From contig JANNAT010000029.1 in assembly GCA_031384605.1 (NCBI GenBank), positions 1 to 64,000 of the forward strand: a stretch of DNA of 64,000 bases. The letters are read 5' to 3'. Origin of the DNA: JANNAT01 sp031384605 (GTDB lineage: Bacteria > Pseudomonadota > Alphaproteobacteria > Rhodobacterales > Rhodobacteraceae). The notes below the pieces were generated by a model. The model was not told where the DNA came from. It did no database searches and was given only the letters and a program-made list of their open reading frames with translations. The number at the start of each line of letters is the position of its first letter. The first letter of the stretch is position 1. Made by a program: the position numbers and the translations under genes. Below are positions 17,415-28,500 of this stretch, piece after piece.

Positions 17415-18098
17415 TGCGCTGATCCAAGGAATTTTGCTGGGCGGTAGGTATGCCCTTTCTGCGCTGGGAATGGCGTTGATGTCTGGGGTGATGCGGATCG
17501 TAAATATCACGCACGGCGATCTGGTGGTCTTGTTGGCGCTTATCGGGATATCGCTGTCGGGGTGGCTGGGGGGGGGCCGGTGGCTGTGCTGATCATGCTG
17601 GTCCCGCTGGTGGCATTCATTGGTTGGTCGTTGCAAAAGGTGGTGTTGAACAGGGCCGTCGGCGACGATCCGATACCTTCCCTGATCGCCACGTTCGGCC
17701 TGTCGATAGCGTTGCAAAACCTGATGCCGCGATTTGGTCCGCCGACACCAACACTATGCCAGGTGGCGGCATCGCTGACCGGGATCAACCCCAAACGCAT
17801 TTACGCCAGCGCCACCGCCAGCGCAGTTGGCATCCTGGGCTTTGCTGCCGTATTTCAATCGCTGCGCTCTACCGTCGCGCCATCAGACGGTCCGTTTCGG
17901 CTGATCTATGCGTTCGAGGCAGTGATCATCGGCGGCATGGGGTCAATCTGGGGCGCGTTCATTGGCGCGATGGTGCTGGGCATCTCGCAGGCCATCGGGT
18001 TTCGCATCAATCCGGGGTTCGGAATATTGGCGGGGCATCTGGTGTTTTTGCTGATCCTCGCACTGCGCCCCCAAGGCATATTGGGCAACACATCATGA
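17401..18098 (+). pseudogene. LivH-type permease, frameshifted and internally deleted
   Basis: It starts MQWIDALIQGILLGGRYALSA inside the end of the LivF gene, as is normal for this gene order. The frame is lost at a run of nine G (17568-17576). It resumes in another frame with VAVLIMLVPLVAFIGWSLQK, and ends with RLIYAFEAVIIGGMGSIWGAF and FRINPGFGILAGHLVFLLIL. About 50-60 residues are missing in the middle (from FGPPTPTL straight to SLTGINPKRIYA). The last bases overlap the LivM start. Confidence 0.85.
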
Positions 18099-18955
18099 TC
18101 AAGGTTCGCAGGCAAACCCGTTCGGGCCAGATCGCCCTGATCATCGGCGGGCTGCTGATGGTGGCTTTGGTCGCCATGCCGTGGTGGACATCCGGCGGGC
18201 TGATCCGCACCGCAGTTGAGTTAAGCTGTTTCATCGCCATCGCCCAGATGTGGAACCTGCTGGCGCGTTATGCCGGCCTTGTGTCGGTGGGCATGCAGGC
18301 CCTCAGTGGCGCTGCGGCCTATGCGATGTTCGTGTTGGCGATCAATTTCGGGGTCGATCCGTTCTTGTCAGCCGCCCTTTGCCTTATCGTGCCCGCACTT
18401 CCGGCGGTGCCGACCTATGCCTTGCTGCACCGGCTTGATGGCCGCTATTTCAGCATCGGCACTTCGGTGGTGGCCGAAGTGTTCCGGCTGGTCACCTCAA
18501 ACCTACAATTTGTAAACGCGGGTGGCGGGCTTTGCCTGCGGGTGATGGGTGACTATTCCAGCCATCAGCGCGAGGTTTGCATAACCATCATGTGCGCCAT
18601 CATGCGGCTAGCCACCAACGGCGGCAGTTATCTGCTGCTGCGGGCACGCTATGGCCTTGCACTGACCGCGATGCGTGACAATCCGGTGGCGGCGGCCAGC
18701 CAAGGCGTCAACGTCAAACGCCTGCGGTTCCTGATTTTTGTTGCCACCGCCGTGGGCATGGGGCTGGCGGGTGCGATCTGTTTCTTTGCCGACCGCTATT
18801 TTGGTGAATATGGCGCGGCCTATCTGGTGGTTCTGGGGATATTGACCCTGCTGGTGGCGCTTTAAGCCCGAACCGGGGTGTGGGGGCTGATCTGCAAACG
18901 CTTTGATGCGCCGAGGTTTCCGATAAGGCGAACGCTGTTAGTGGATCGGCCATGA
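18095..18955 (+). pseudogene. LivM-type permease, nonsense codon plus internal deletion
   Basis: It starts at the ATG overlapping the LivH stop. WNLLARYAGLVSVGMQALSGAAAYA and ARYGLALTAMRDNPVAAASQGV are LivM motifs. The segment between AGAICFFA and YGAAYLVVLGILTLLVAL lacks about 45 residues of the family. A TAA at 18863-18865 sits where Tyr of the conserved LY.P.G motif is expected; the same frame continues GVWGLICKRFDAPRFPIRRTLL to a TGA at 18953-18955, which overlaps the next ATG. Confidence 0.85.
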
Positions 18956-19848
18956 AAGCCGCGTTTTTTGGCGGCGTCGGCCAGCCGCTGCGCATCGGGC
19001 AGATGTCAAACCCGACCCCGGCAGATGATCAGGTGATCTTGCGGATCGCCGCCTGTGGCATATGCGGCAGTGATCTGCACATCACGACTGATCCCGCCAC
19101 CTTTGGCATTCAGGCCGGGACTGTGCTGGGGCACGAATTTGCGGGCAAAATCGTGGCGCGGGGCGCGGACGTGACCAGCCTGCGCATCGGCGATAATGTT
19201 GCGGTCAACCCGATCTTTGGCTGCGGCCACTGTCCGCGCTGCATGGCCGGTGATCCCGCATGGTGCGCGCAGATGCGACTGATCGGTGGCGGCTATGCCG
19301 AATATGTCGCCGTCACCGCCCGGCAATGCCGGGGGCTGGCCCCATTGGCTTGCTGGGCGCATTCTGGGCGCGGCGGATGGGGGCCGCGCGGGTCGAGGTG
19401 GCTGATCTGACGCTGCACCAACAGGCGCGCGATGGCCATGGGGGCGACGGGGTTTGTGATGTCGGGGCCGGACATGGCGGCTGAGGTGGCCGATCTGTGC
19501 AACGGCGCACCCGACATCGTGTTTGAATGCGTGGGCAAGCGCAAGCTGATTGATGCCTGCATCGGGTTGGTGCGCAGCCAAGGCCGCGTCATCAGCGTGG
19601 GCCTTTGCACCGGGGGCGACCGTTACGATGCCTTCCGGGCCATTTCAAAAGAAGTGACCGCCATCATGTCGGTTTTCTTCAACATGCATGAATTCAGCTC
19701 CGCGATGGATGCGCTGACCGGCGGTGCCTTCGCCCTGCAGGCCATAATCACCGACCAAATCGCGCTGCACCTGCTGCCTGCAACGTTTGAGGGCCTGCGC
19801 CACCACACCACGCAATGCAAAGTGCTGATCTTACCCGAAGACTTATGA
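18952..19848 (+). pseudogene. Zinc-dependent alcohol dehydrogenase, frameshifted
   Basis: MDR-superfamily dehydrogenase. The N-terminal part has CGICGSDLH and GHEFAGKI (catalytic zinc) and CGHCPRCMAGDPAWC (structural zinc cysteines). After TARQC about 50 residues are missing and the frame shifts: GAGPIGLLGAFWARRMGAARVEV (NAD fold) reads in a second frame, then the frame returns near 19435 for MAMGATGFV and the C-terminus IITDQIALHLLP. Stop at 19846-19848 overlaps the next start. It would have oxidised an alcohol in the lost pathway. Confidence 0.85.
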
Positions 19849-20625
19849 TGCAGTTTGAAAGGCAAACCCACGATATCGACGGCGTCAGCACCGTGGTTCG
19901 GGTGATCGGCAAAGGCCCCGCACTGCTGGCCCTGCAGGGTGCCGCCACGCTGGCGGGGCAGGAATTTGCCCGTGGGTTGGCCGACCGCTTCCGAGTCTAT
20001 CTGCCATTCCATCCCGGTTTTGGCGAAAGTTCTGCCGCCCCGCATATCTGCGGCATGCAAGATGTTGTGGTGCATACGCTGAACCTGATCGACGCCTTGG
20101 GTTTGAAAAAGCCACATCTAATGGGCCATTCGATGGGTGGCTGAATGGCCGCTGAATTGGCCGTCGTTGCGGGCGACAGGTTTAACAAACTGGTGCTGAA
20201 CGCGCCTGCCGGGTTGAACGATCCGGCCTATCCTGCCACCGATATGGCCATGATTGCCCCACAGGATTTTCCGGGCTATCTGGCGCATCATATGGATGTG
20301 GGGCTGCGCTGTTTCCCCGGTGGTGCCGAATGTCTGCCGCCCGAAGACTTTGGTGCCGCGCGCCAAAGAAGCAAAGGCGCTGCAAAATATCCTGAAAGTG
20401 CATGGTTTTGGCCACGCCAACCTTGGCCGCTGGATTGGCCGTATTCGCAATGAAACCTTGATCTTATGGGGCGATCAGGACCGCATGCTGCCAGCGGGTC
20501 AGGCGAAAATCCGGGCCGACCGCATTCGCCACGCGCGCACCCACATCGTCCAAAATGCAGGCCATTTTGCCATGCAAGACCAGCCCGCCTGCCTGACCAC
20601 AACCGCCGACTTTCTGTCCGCCTGA
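19845..20625 (+). pseudogene. Alpha/beta hydrolase, nonsense codon and frameshift
   Basis: MMQFERQTHDIDG leads to FHPGFGES and the nucleophile elbow GHSMGG (Ser). Directly after it TGA 20142-20144 replaces an expected Trp, and the frame continues MAAELAVVAGDRFNKLVLNAPAG. Near 20345 the frame shifts; the rest, including WGDQDRMLPAG (acid) and NAGHFAMQDQP (His), is in another frame. All three catalytic residues can therefore be found, but in broken frames. Meta-cleavage-type hydrolases have this layout. Confidence 0.85.
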
Positions 20626-20646
20626 TCCATCCATACGAGCCTGACC

Positions 20647-21673
20647 ATGCCTTATGCCCCCAAAATCATCGTCGTCGGCGTGGGTCGCGTCGGTCTGCTG
20701 AACGCCCTTGGCCTGGCCCGTGCGGGCGCTGCGGTGACTGTGATTGACGCAGATCCCGTGCTGAACGACAGCCCCCGCGCGATGACCCATACCGACCCCA
20801 CCATGCAATTGATGCAACGGCTGGGCATTCTGGATGCGGCTGAAAAGATCGGCATTCAGCACCGCCACATCAACTTTGTCTGGCCGAATGATGATCTGGT
20901 CATCACCATCGCCACCGTCAAAGCCGAACCAAACCGCGTGCATCCCCATAACCTGCAATTTGGCCAAGAGGCGCTGGGTGCCATTGCGATTTGGGGCTGG
21001 AGTTTGAAGGCTTCCCTTGGCCCGAACGGTTTGTGGCGACCAATGCCTATTACGACTTTACCAAACATGGCTGGAAGAATGTCCATATGATCTGTTCCAG
21101 CCCGGTCTGGGGGCTGGTGGCCAAGATCAACAATGACAAGGGCGGTTTGTGGCGGTTTGTGACGGGCTGTGGCGGGTCAGGTTTCCCGACGATCCCAATA
21201 TTTCAAACGACGAAGTTTTTGCCCGCATTGCGGGGCATTGCAAACGGATCATGCCCACGGATGGGCCGTATGAAATCAAATCATGGGCTCCCTACCGCGT
21301 GCACGAACGCTCGGCCCCGACTTATAATATCGGCCGGATCGTGTTGGCAGGGGACGCCGCCCATATCTGCAACCCGTGCAGCGGGGGCGGCGTGACCGGC
21401 GGGATGATGGATGTGGACCGGCTGGTCGATGCCTTTGCGGCGATCCTTTCTGGTGCAGATGCCGGGACGGCACTGGATGGAGACACGCTGGATCGGCGGA
21501 CCGGGTTTCTAAAGGTGTCCTCACCCTTTGCCAGTCTGATGAAGGCGATGTCGGAACGCAGTGATCCGGCGCTGCAAAAACCGGATCAGGCAAAGATTGC
21601 CAAACTGTCAGTCGGGTCATCGACAATCTCGTTGGCCGGGATCAAGCCGCAGGCCAGCGGACAAGAGGCCTGA
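20647..21673 (+). pseudogene. FAD-dependent aromatic-ring-type monooxygenase, three frames
   Basis: It starts MPYAPKIIVVGVGRVGLLNALGLARAG (FAD GxGxxG fold) and continues with VIDADPVLNDSPRAM and THTDPTMQLMQRLGIL. The frame changes near 21000 (LEFEGFPWPERFVATNAYYDF) and again near 21175 (FPDDPNISNDEVFARIAG). IGRIVLAGDAAHICNPCSGGG, the second FAD motif, is in the last frame. Part of the middle is missing. The family hydroxylates phenolic or related rings with NAD(P)H and oxygen. It closes the decayed operon. Confidence 0.85.
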
Positions 21674-22242
21674 GAAGGGACATTCTTTGCGTCTTTGCGA
21701 TCAGGTCCACGGCATTAAAAGCGACATGCTTTTGATATGAACCCGCAATGCCACTTTGACCTGTAGTTTTGACGCGCCTTCAGGGGCTGTTGACGTTCAG
21801 GATTCCCAAACAGCCTGACTTCTGATGCAAGGTTGCAAACAAAGGAGAATGGCCCCGCCTCGGCCGCGGCAAGCGGGCTGTCGATTTGATTTGTTCCCGC
21901 CACGAGCACCGCACGGCCAACCCCCCAGTTGTTTGGTCTGGCAAAACAGGGTATCGTCTGTGCGAAGGTCGCTGGATTCGCTGTCTTACAATTGGATGTC
22001 GGGCATCCAAGTCTTTCGTATTTCGTTTCATTCTGCACAAATGTAATGTCTGGCGGGCGCAAACGTTTTTCTTGGTTTCGCGATACATGCGACGGCACCT
22101 TTGTTGGTTGCGGTGCAGTCGAGATCTGTCTTCAACGCTGTCGGCTTGTTGGCGCACAAGTGCCGGACTGTCGGCGGGATAAGCATTTCAAAACAAAGTG
22201 TCTGCCGCATCAAGGCAGGACCGGAATTCGCAGCGCCATTCT
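21674..22242. other. 570-base stretch without a supported gene
   Basis: Base composition is visibly less GC-rich than the flanks. Overlapping open frames exist on both strands (up to about 127 codons), but none shows a recognisable domain, a good ribosome-binding site or the codon use of neighbouring genes. It may hold remnants of an insertion or of further lost operon genes; I could not identify any. Confidence 0.5.
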
Positions 22243-22268
22243 GGAACCAAATGCATTTATGACGCGTT
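22243..22268 (+). promoter_or_regulatory. EcfG-type promoter for 22330-ndvB
   Basis: GGAAC at 22243-22247, 17-base spacer, CGTT at 22265-22268. This matches the general-stress sigma factor consensus and lies about 60 bases before the small gene that leads the cyclic glucan synthase gene. Confidence 0.75.
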
Positions 22269-22329
22269 GAAACCATGTGGGCAAATTGATGGCCTTGGGG
22301 CAAAGCAATGATCTGAAAGGATAATCTAG

Positions 22330-22524
22330 ATGGATTGGGATCAAATCGAAAGCAAATGGGCCGAAATGACCCTGCGTGTGCGCGGCGAAGCGTCATCTGT
22401 CAATGCGGATGCCACTGGCAGAACGCCGCGCCGTTTGGCCACGGCTGATGCACTGCCCGTCGACAGGGAAGATCGTCCATCCAACTTCGCTGCTGATGAG
22501 AAAACCACGATGTCGGCTCAGTGA
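22330..22524 (+). CDS. Small hypothetical protein leading the glucan synthase gene
   Basis: 64 residues, hydrophilic, no membrane segment. GAAAGGATAATCTAG precedes the ATG. The N-terminus MDWDQIESKWAEM resembles that of the CsbD-family protein at 41454 (MNWDTIEGSWKEM), but the rest has no CsbD repeat. The stop overlaps the GTG start of ndvB (GTGA at 22521-22524), so the two are probably translationally coupled. An EcfG promoter stands upstream. Function unknown; a stress-induced leader or regulator of the synthase is possible. Confidence 0.7.
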   Translation: MDWDQIESKWAEMTLRVRGEASSVNADATGRTPRRLATADALPVDREDRPSNFAADEKTTMSAQ

Positions 22525-25500
22525 AATTGCCGCAAGTTCTGCTGACTGCGCGCAAATTTCTGACGTGGAAAAATGCCTGGGGCCCTGCCGGTTTATGGAA
22601 CGACAAGACAGCGATCCGCGCCGATCTTTTTGGGGCCGAGCGGCTTGAGCATCACGCGCAGACCTTGGCCGCAGCCCAACAGATTACAACCGGCAAGCCA
22701 GCACGGGTTCACAAACTTAGCGCGCGCGTGAAAGACAATGCCGCAGTCTTGCTGGACGCGTATCGTACTTGCGCGCAGGCCGTGCAGGCAAAACAGACGA
22801 TCACCCCGGCGGCGGATTGGCTGCTGGACAACTTTCATCTGGTTGAACAGCAGCTGCGCCAGATCAATGATGATCTGCCACCCGGTTACTATCGCCAATT
22901 GCCCAAGTTGAAAGACGGGCCATTCGCTGGATACCCACGGGTTTTTGGTCTGGCTTGGGCCTATATCGCGCATACCGACAGTCTGATGTCGGGGCCCGTG
23001 CTTGCGCGCTATGTGCGGGCCTATCAGCAAGTGCAGCCGCTGATGATCGGTGAGTTGTGGGCGGTGGCGATCACGCTGCGCATTGTGCTGATCGAAAACA
23101 TGCGGCGGCTGGCGGTGCAGATAGTCGAAGGCCATGAGAAACGTCTTTTGGCCGATGCGGTGGTCGATGCAGTTCTGGCGGCAAAACAAATTCCCGGTCA
23201 GTCGCAACTGTTTGCAATGCAAAAGGCCGTCGCCCCATATGAAGGGGCCGCACTATCAGAGATTATTGCAGCCCAACTGGCCAAGCGCCTGCGCGGGTCT
23301 GATCCGGCGCAAACGCCGCTTTTCGGCTGGCTTGAAGACAGGCTGCAACTGCAAGGCTCGTCGATCGACGAAGTGATTGCCAGCGCGCAATTGCGGCTGG
23401 GTGCATCAAACGTCACGATGCGCAACATCGTGACATCCATGCGGCTGGTGTCTGAAATGGATTGGGCTGATTTCTTTGAAGAGGTCAGCCTGATTGACGT
23501 GCGGCTGCGCGATAATCCAACCTTTGCCGAAATGGATTTCGCAACGCGCAACCGCTATCGCACCGAAATAGAAATTCTGGCGCGCCGGTCGGGTAAGACC
23601 GAAAATGCGGTGGCGGACGCGTGCCTGGCGCTGGCCCGGCAGGGCGACACTGCGCAAAGCCGCGATCCGGGTTATTGGCTGATTGCCGAAGGGCGCGCGG
23701 CGCTGGAATTGCAGCTGGGTTTCAGACCATCAGCAAAGCTGCGGTTTTGGCGGCGGTTTGGCCGATTTGGGCTGGGCGGTTATCTGGCGGCAATTGGTGT
23801 GGTGTCGGTGGCAATGCTGGCGCTGGGGGTATCGTTGGCGGGTACGGCGGGGGCCGGTGCGGCGGCATTGGCGGTTCTGGCGATCACCGGGATTGGCCTT
23901 GCCACCGATGTTGGGGCGGCGGTTGTGAACACCATTGTCACCCGGTCGGTGCCGCCAACGCCCCTGCCCGGCCTTGATCTGGCAAAGGGCATACCGCCGC
24001 ATTTGCGCAGCTTGGTGGCAGTGCCAGTGCTGTTGCACGACACGGATGAACTGGCGATGCAGATCGAACGGCTGGAAGTGCATCACCTGTCCAGCGTGGG
24101 CGGTGCTGTGCATTACGCGCTGGTGTCAGATGCACGGGATGCAAACACCGAGACGACCGATTTAGATGCAAGTTTGATCACAGCGGCACTGGAGGCGGTG
24201 GCGCGGCTGAACGCGCGCTATCCATCACTGGACGGGGACCGGTTCTTTTTCCTGCATCGCCGCCGGCTGTGGAACCCGACCCAAGGCGTGTGGATGGGGT
24301 GGGAGCGCAAGCGCGGCAAGCTGGCGGAACTGAACCGGCTGTTGCGCGGGGCTGTGGATACCAGTTTTGACGTGATCAGCGGGCCCGTGCCGCAAGACAT
24401 CCGCTATGTCATCACGCTGGACGCCGATACGCGCCTTTTGCGCGGCACCGTGCGGCAGATGATCGGCAAGATGGCGCACCCGTTAAACCAGCCCCGTTTT
24501 GAGGGGGCATCTAACCGGGTTACCGGGGGCTACGGCATCTTGCAGCCGCGCGTGACGGCATCGCTGCCCTTGGGGCAAGACGGGTCGATTTATCAGCGGA
24601 TATTTTCAAGTCAGGGCGGGATAGAGCCCTATGCGGCGGCGGTTTCGGACGTTTATCAAGATTTGTTCGACGAAGGATCGTTCACCGGCAAAGGCATTTA
24701 TGACGTTGATGCGTTTGAGGCGGCTTTGGCGGGCCGCGTTCCCGAAAACACCATGCTAAGCCATGATCTGTTTGAAGGCGTCTTTGCCCGCGCCGCCTTG
24801 GCGTCTGATATCGAAGTGGTCGAGGATTTCCCCAACCGGCACGATGTTGATATGCGCCGGCATCACCGCTGGGCGCGGGGCGACTGGCAATTGCTGCCAT
24901 GGATTTTTGGCGCAAGGCGGCAGGACAGCGGCGGTATTCCCGCGGTCGGGCGCTGGAAAATGATCGATAATTTGCGCCGCTCGCTTTTGGCACCATTGGC
25001 GATGGCCTCGCTTTTGGCAGGGTGGCTGATGGCCCCGGCGGTGGCGGTGGTCTGGACGATTGTGGTGGTGGCAATGCTGGCCCTGCCGCGTTTATTGCCG
25101 TTGCCGTTCGGCATTGTGCCCGAACGGTCCGGGGTGACATTGCGCAGCCACTTCGCGGCGTTGGGCAATGATGCGTTGATCGCCCTTAGTCAGATTGCGT
25201 TGTCGCTGGTCTTGCTGGCCGATACGGCGGCCAACATGCTGGATGCGGTTGCGCGCACGGTCTGGCGGCTGGCAGTATCGCGCAGGTATCTGTTGGAATG
25301 GGTGACGGCGGCGCGGTCTGGGGGCGGTGCGCAGCCGTCGGTGTTGGGCCAGTATGCGCGCATGGCCAGCGGTGTTTTGCTGGGGTTGGCGGCGTGCGGT
25401 GTGGCGGCGTTGGTCAATCCCGCGGTTCTGCCGTTGCTGGTGCCGTTCGCGCTGGCCTGGCTTGTCGCACCCGGCGTGGCCCGATTTATCAGTTTGCCAC

Positions 25501-28500
25501 AAAAAGCCCGCGCTGCCGCCCCGCTGACCGCTGCGCAAGCGGCGGCGCTTCGAATGATTGCGCGGCGCACGTGGCGGTATTTTGAAACCTTTGTGACGGC
25601 GATAGAGAACTTTCTGCCGCCGGACAATTTTCAGGAAACCCCGAAACCCGCCATTGCCACCCGAACCTCGCCGACCAACATCGGGCTTTACCTTTTGTCC
25701 ACCGTGGTTGCCCGCGATATGGGATGGATCAGCCAGACGGCGGCATTGTTGCGGATGAAAGACACCCTGCAGACGATGCAGCGCATGCCACGCTATCGCG
25801 GGCACCTTTACAACTGGCACGACACCCGGGATTTGCGGGTGTTAGAGCCGGCCTATGTCTCATCCGTCGACAGCGGCAATCTGGCGGGGCATCTGATCGC
25901 CGTGGCGCAGTCCTGCCGCGCATGGGCAAGTGTTGCGGTGGATGGCGTGGTGCGCCGTCAGGCCGTTCTGGATACCCTTCATCTTGCGCAGCAGTCATTG
26001 GAAATCGCCCCGGCAATTGACGGTCTGATGCAGATTTTGGACGCATTGGCGCAAGCGGCAGCAGATCCGAAAACGGATTTGCAGGCGTTGATGCCTAGTG
26101 CAGCGAAGGCTATGGAGATATCGCAACGGGCGGGCGCGCCGGGGTCGGACATCGTGTTCTGGACCACCGCGATCCATCACTGCCTTACCAATCAGCTTGC
26201 CGATCTGACCCAACCGACAGACCCTGCCCTGCTGGCCGAGGTCGAGGCGATGGCGCGGACCTTTGCCACCGACATGGAATTTGGCTTTTTGTTGGAGCCG
26301 GATAAAAAGCTGCTGTCCATCGGATTTTCGCTGGTGACAAACCGGCTTGATCCTAATTGTTACGATCTTTTGGCGTCCGAGGCGCGGCTGGCCAGCCTGT
26401 TTGCCATCGCAAAGGGCGACGTGGATACGCGGCACTGGTTTCGTCTTGGCCGGGCCGCCACCCCGATTGGGGCTGGATCAGCGCTGATATCATGGTCGGG
26501 CAGCATGTTTGAATATCTGATGCCGTCACTGGTGATGCGGGCACCTGCGGGATCGGTGCTGGAACAAACGAACCGGCTGATTGTGGCGCGGCAGGAAAGC
26601 TATGGCGCGGCGCTTGGGGTGCCATGGGGGATATCGGAATCTTCCTACAACGCCCGCGATCTGGAGATGACGTATCAATACTCCAACTTTGGCGTGCCGG
26701 GGCTTGGGCTGAAACGGGGGCTAAGCGAGAACCGCGTGATAGCACCCTATGCCACAGGGTTGGCTGCGATGATTGATCCGGTCGCGGCCGAGCAGAACTA
26801 TGCCCGGCTGGCGGCGTTGGGGGCCGAGGGGCGTTATGGGTTTTACGAGGCGGTCGACTTTACCCCGAACCGGCTGCAAGGAAACGATGGTCACGCCATT
26901 GTTCGCAGCTTTATGGCGCATCATCAGGGCATGACGATTACGGCCATTGCAAACACATTGCAGAACGGGCGGTTGCGCGACCGCTTTCATGCCGAGCCGA
27001 TGATTCAAGGGGCCGAGTTGTTGTTGCAGGAACGGGTGCCGCGCGATGTGGCCACCGCCCCGCCGCGCGCCAAAGAAGTATTGGTTGGCCGGGTGGAATC
27101 CAGTGACGTGCCAACCGTTCGGGCCTTTGCAACGCCAATGCAGGCAACGCCGACGGGGCATCTTTTGTCAAATGGCAACTACGGCGTCATGCTGACCCCA
27201 ACGGGCGAAGGGTTTAGCCGGTGGCGCGATCTGGCGATCACCCGTTGGCGGGCAGAGCCGACGCAGGCGGCGCTTGGGTCTTTCATCTTTGCCCGCGATA
27301 CGGCCACGGGTCTGGTTTGGTCGGCCGGGGTGCAGCCGACGCGGATGGATCCAGACGCGCACCGCGCGGTGTTTTGCGAACATCACGCGGCCTTTACCCA
27401 CAGCGCCCCGCGATTTACCACCCTGACCGAAGTGGTGGTCTCTGCCGAAGATGACGCCGAAGCGCGGCGGGTGACGCTGACCAATACCGGCCGTCGGGCG
27501 CGTGAAGTTGATCTGACCTCATACGCCGAACTGGTGTTGGCCCCGCAAGCGTCTGATCAGGCGCATCCGGCGTTTTCCAAGATGTTCGTGGTGACAGATT
27601 ATCTGCCGGAACTGGGCGTGATCATTGCCACAAGACGCAAACGGTCGCCGCACGACCCCGAAGTTTGGGCCGCCCATATCGCCGTTGTCGAAGGGGCTGA
27701 GACGGCACCTATGCAGATAGAGACAGACCGCGCCAGATTTATCGGGCGCGGGCGCAGCATCAGGCAGGCGATCATGGCCGATACCCCGTTGTCGGGAACC
27801 ACAGGCACGGTGCTGGACCCGATCTTTTCGATCCGTCGCAGGGTCAGCATTCCGGCAGGCGGGGTGACACGGGTGACGTTCTGGACCATCGTTGCGGCAT
27901 CGCCGGCAGCCCTGCTTGATCTGGTGGATCGCCACCGCGATGCCTCGGCCTTTGCGCGGGCAGCAACCCTGTCTTGGACCCAAGCACAGGTGCAATTGCG
28001 CCATCTGGGGATCAGCCACGCCGATGCCGCCGATTTTCAGGCATTGGGCGGCATGGTGATGCGCGGCGATTCCCGTCTGCGCGCTTTGTCTGGCCAGATT
28101 GCCGAAGGGGCCGCGCCGCAATCGGCACTTTGGGCGTTGGGGATTTCAGGCGATCTGCCAATTGTGCTTTTGCAGATCGAGGATGCCGACGATATTGCCG
28201 TTCTGCATCAGGTGCTAAGTGCGCATGAATACTGGGGAATGCGGCAATTGCCGGTCGATCTGGTGATCTTGAATGATCGCTCGTCGTCCTATGTGCAGGA
28301 TTTGCAGATTGGCATCGACAGTGCAGTGCGCGCGGCGCGCTCACGGCCCCGCGCGGCAGGCATTCATGCGGCGGCGCAAGGGGGCGTTCATACGCTGCGG
28401 GCCGATCTTTTGAACCCCGGTGCCCGCGCGCATCTGCTGTCGATGGCGCAGGTGGTGCTGGTGGCGGCCCGCGGCGACATCGGTCAGCAGATGAGCACCC

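Noticed and set aside
15310..21673. Sequencing error as the sole cause of the broken genes
   Set aside because: In-frame nonsense substitutions and internal deletions of 45-200 codons cannot be produced by indel error. The single LivH frameshift at a nine-G run could still be an error.
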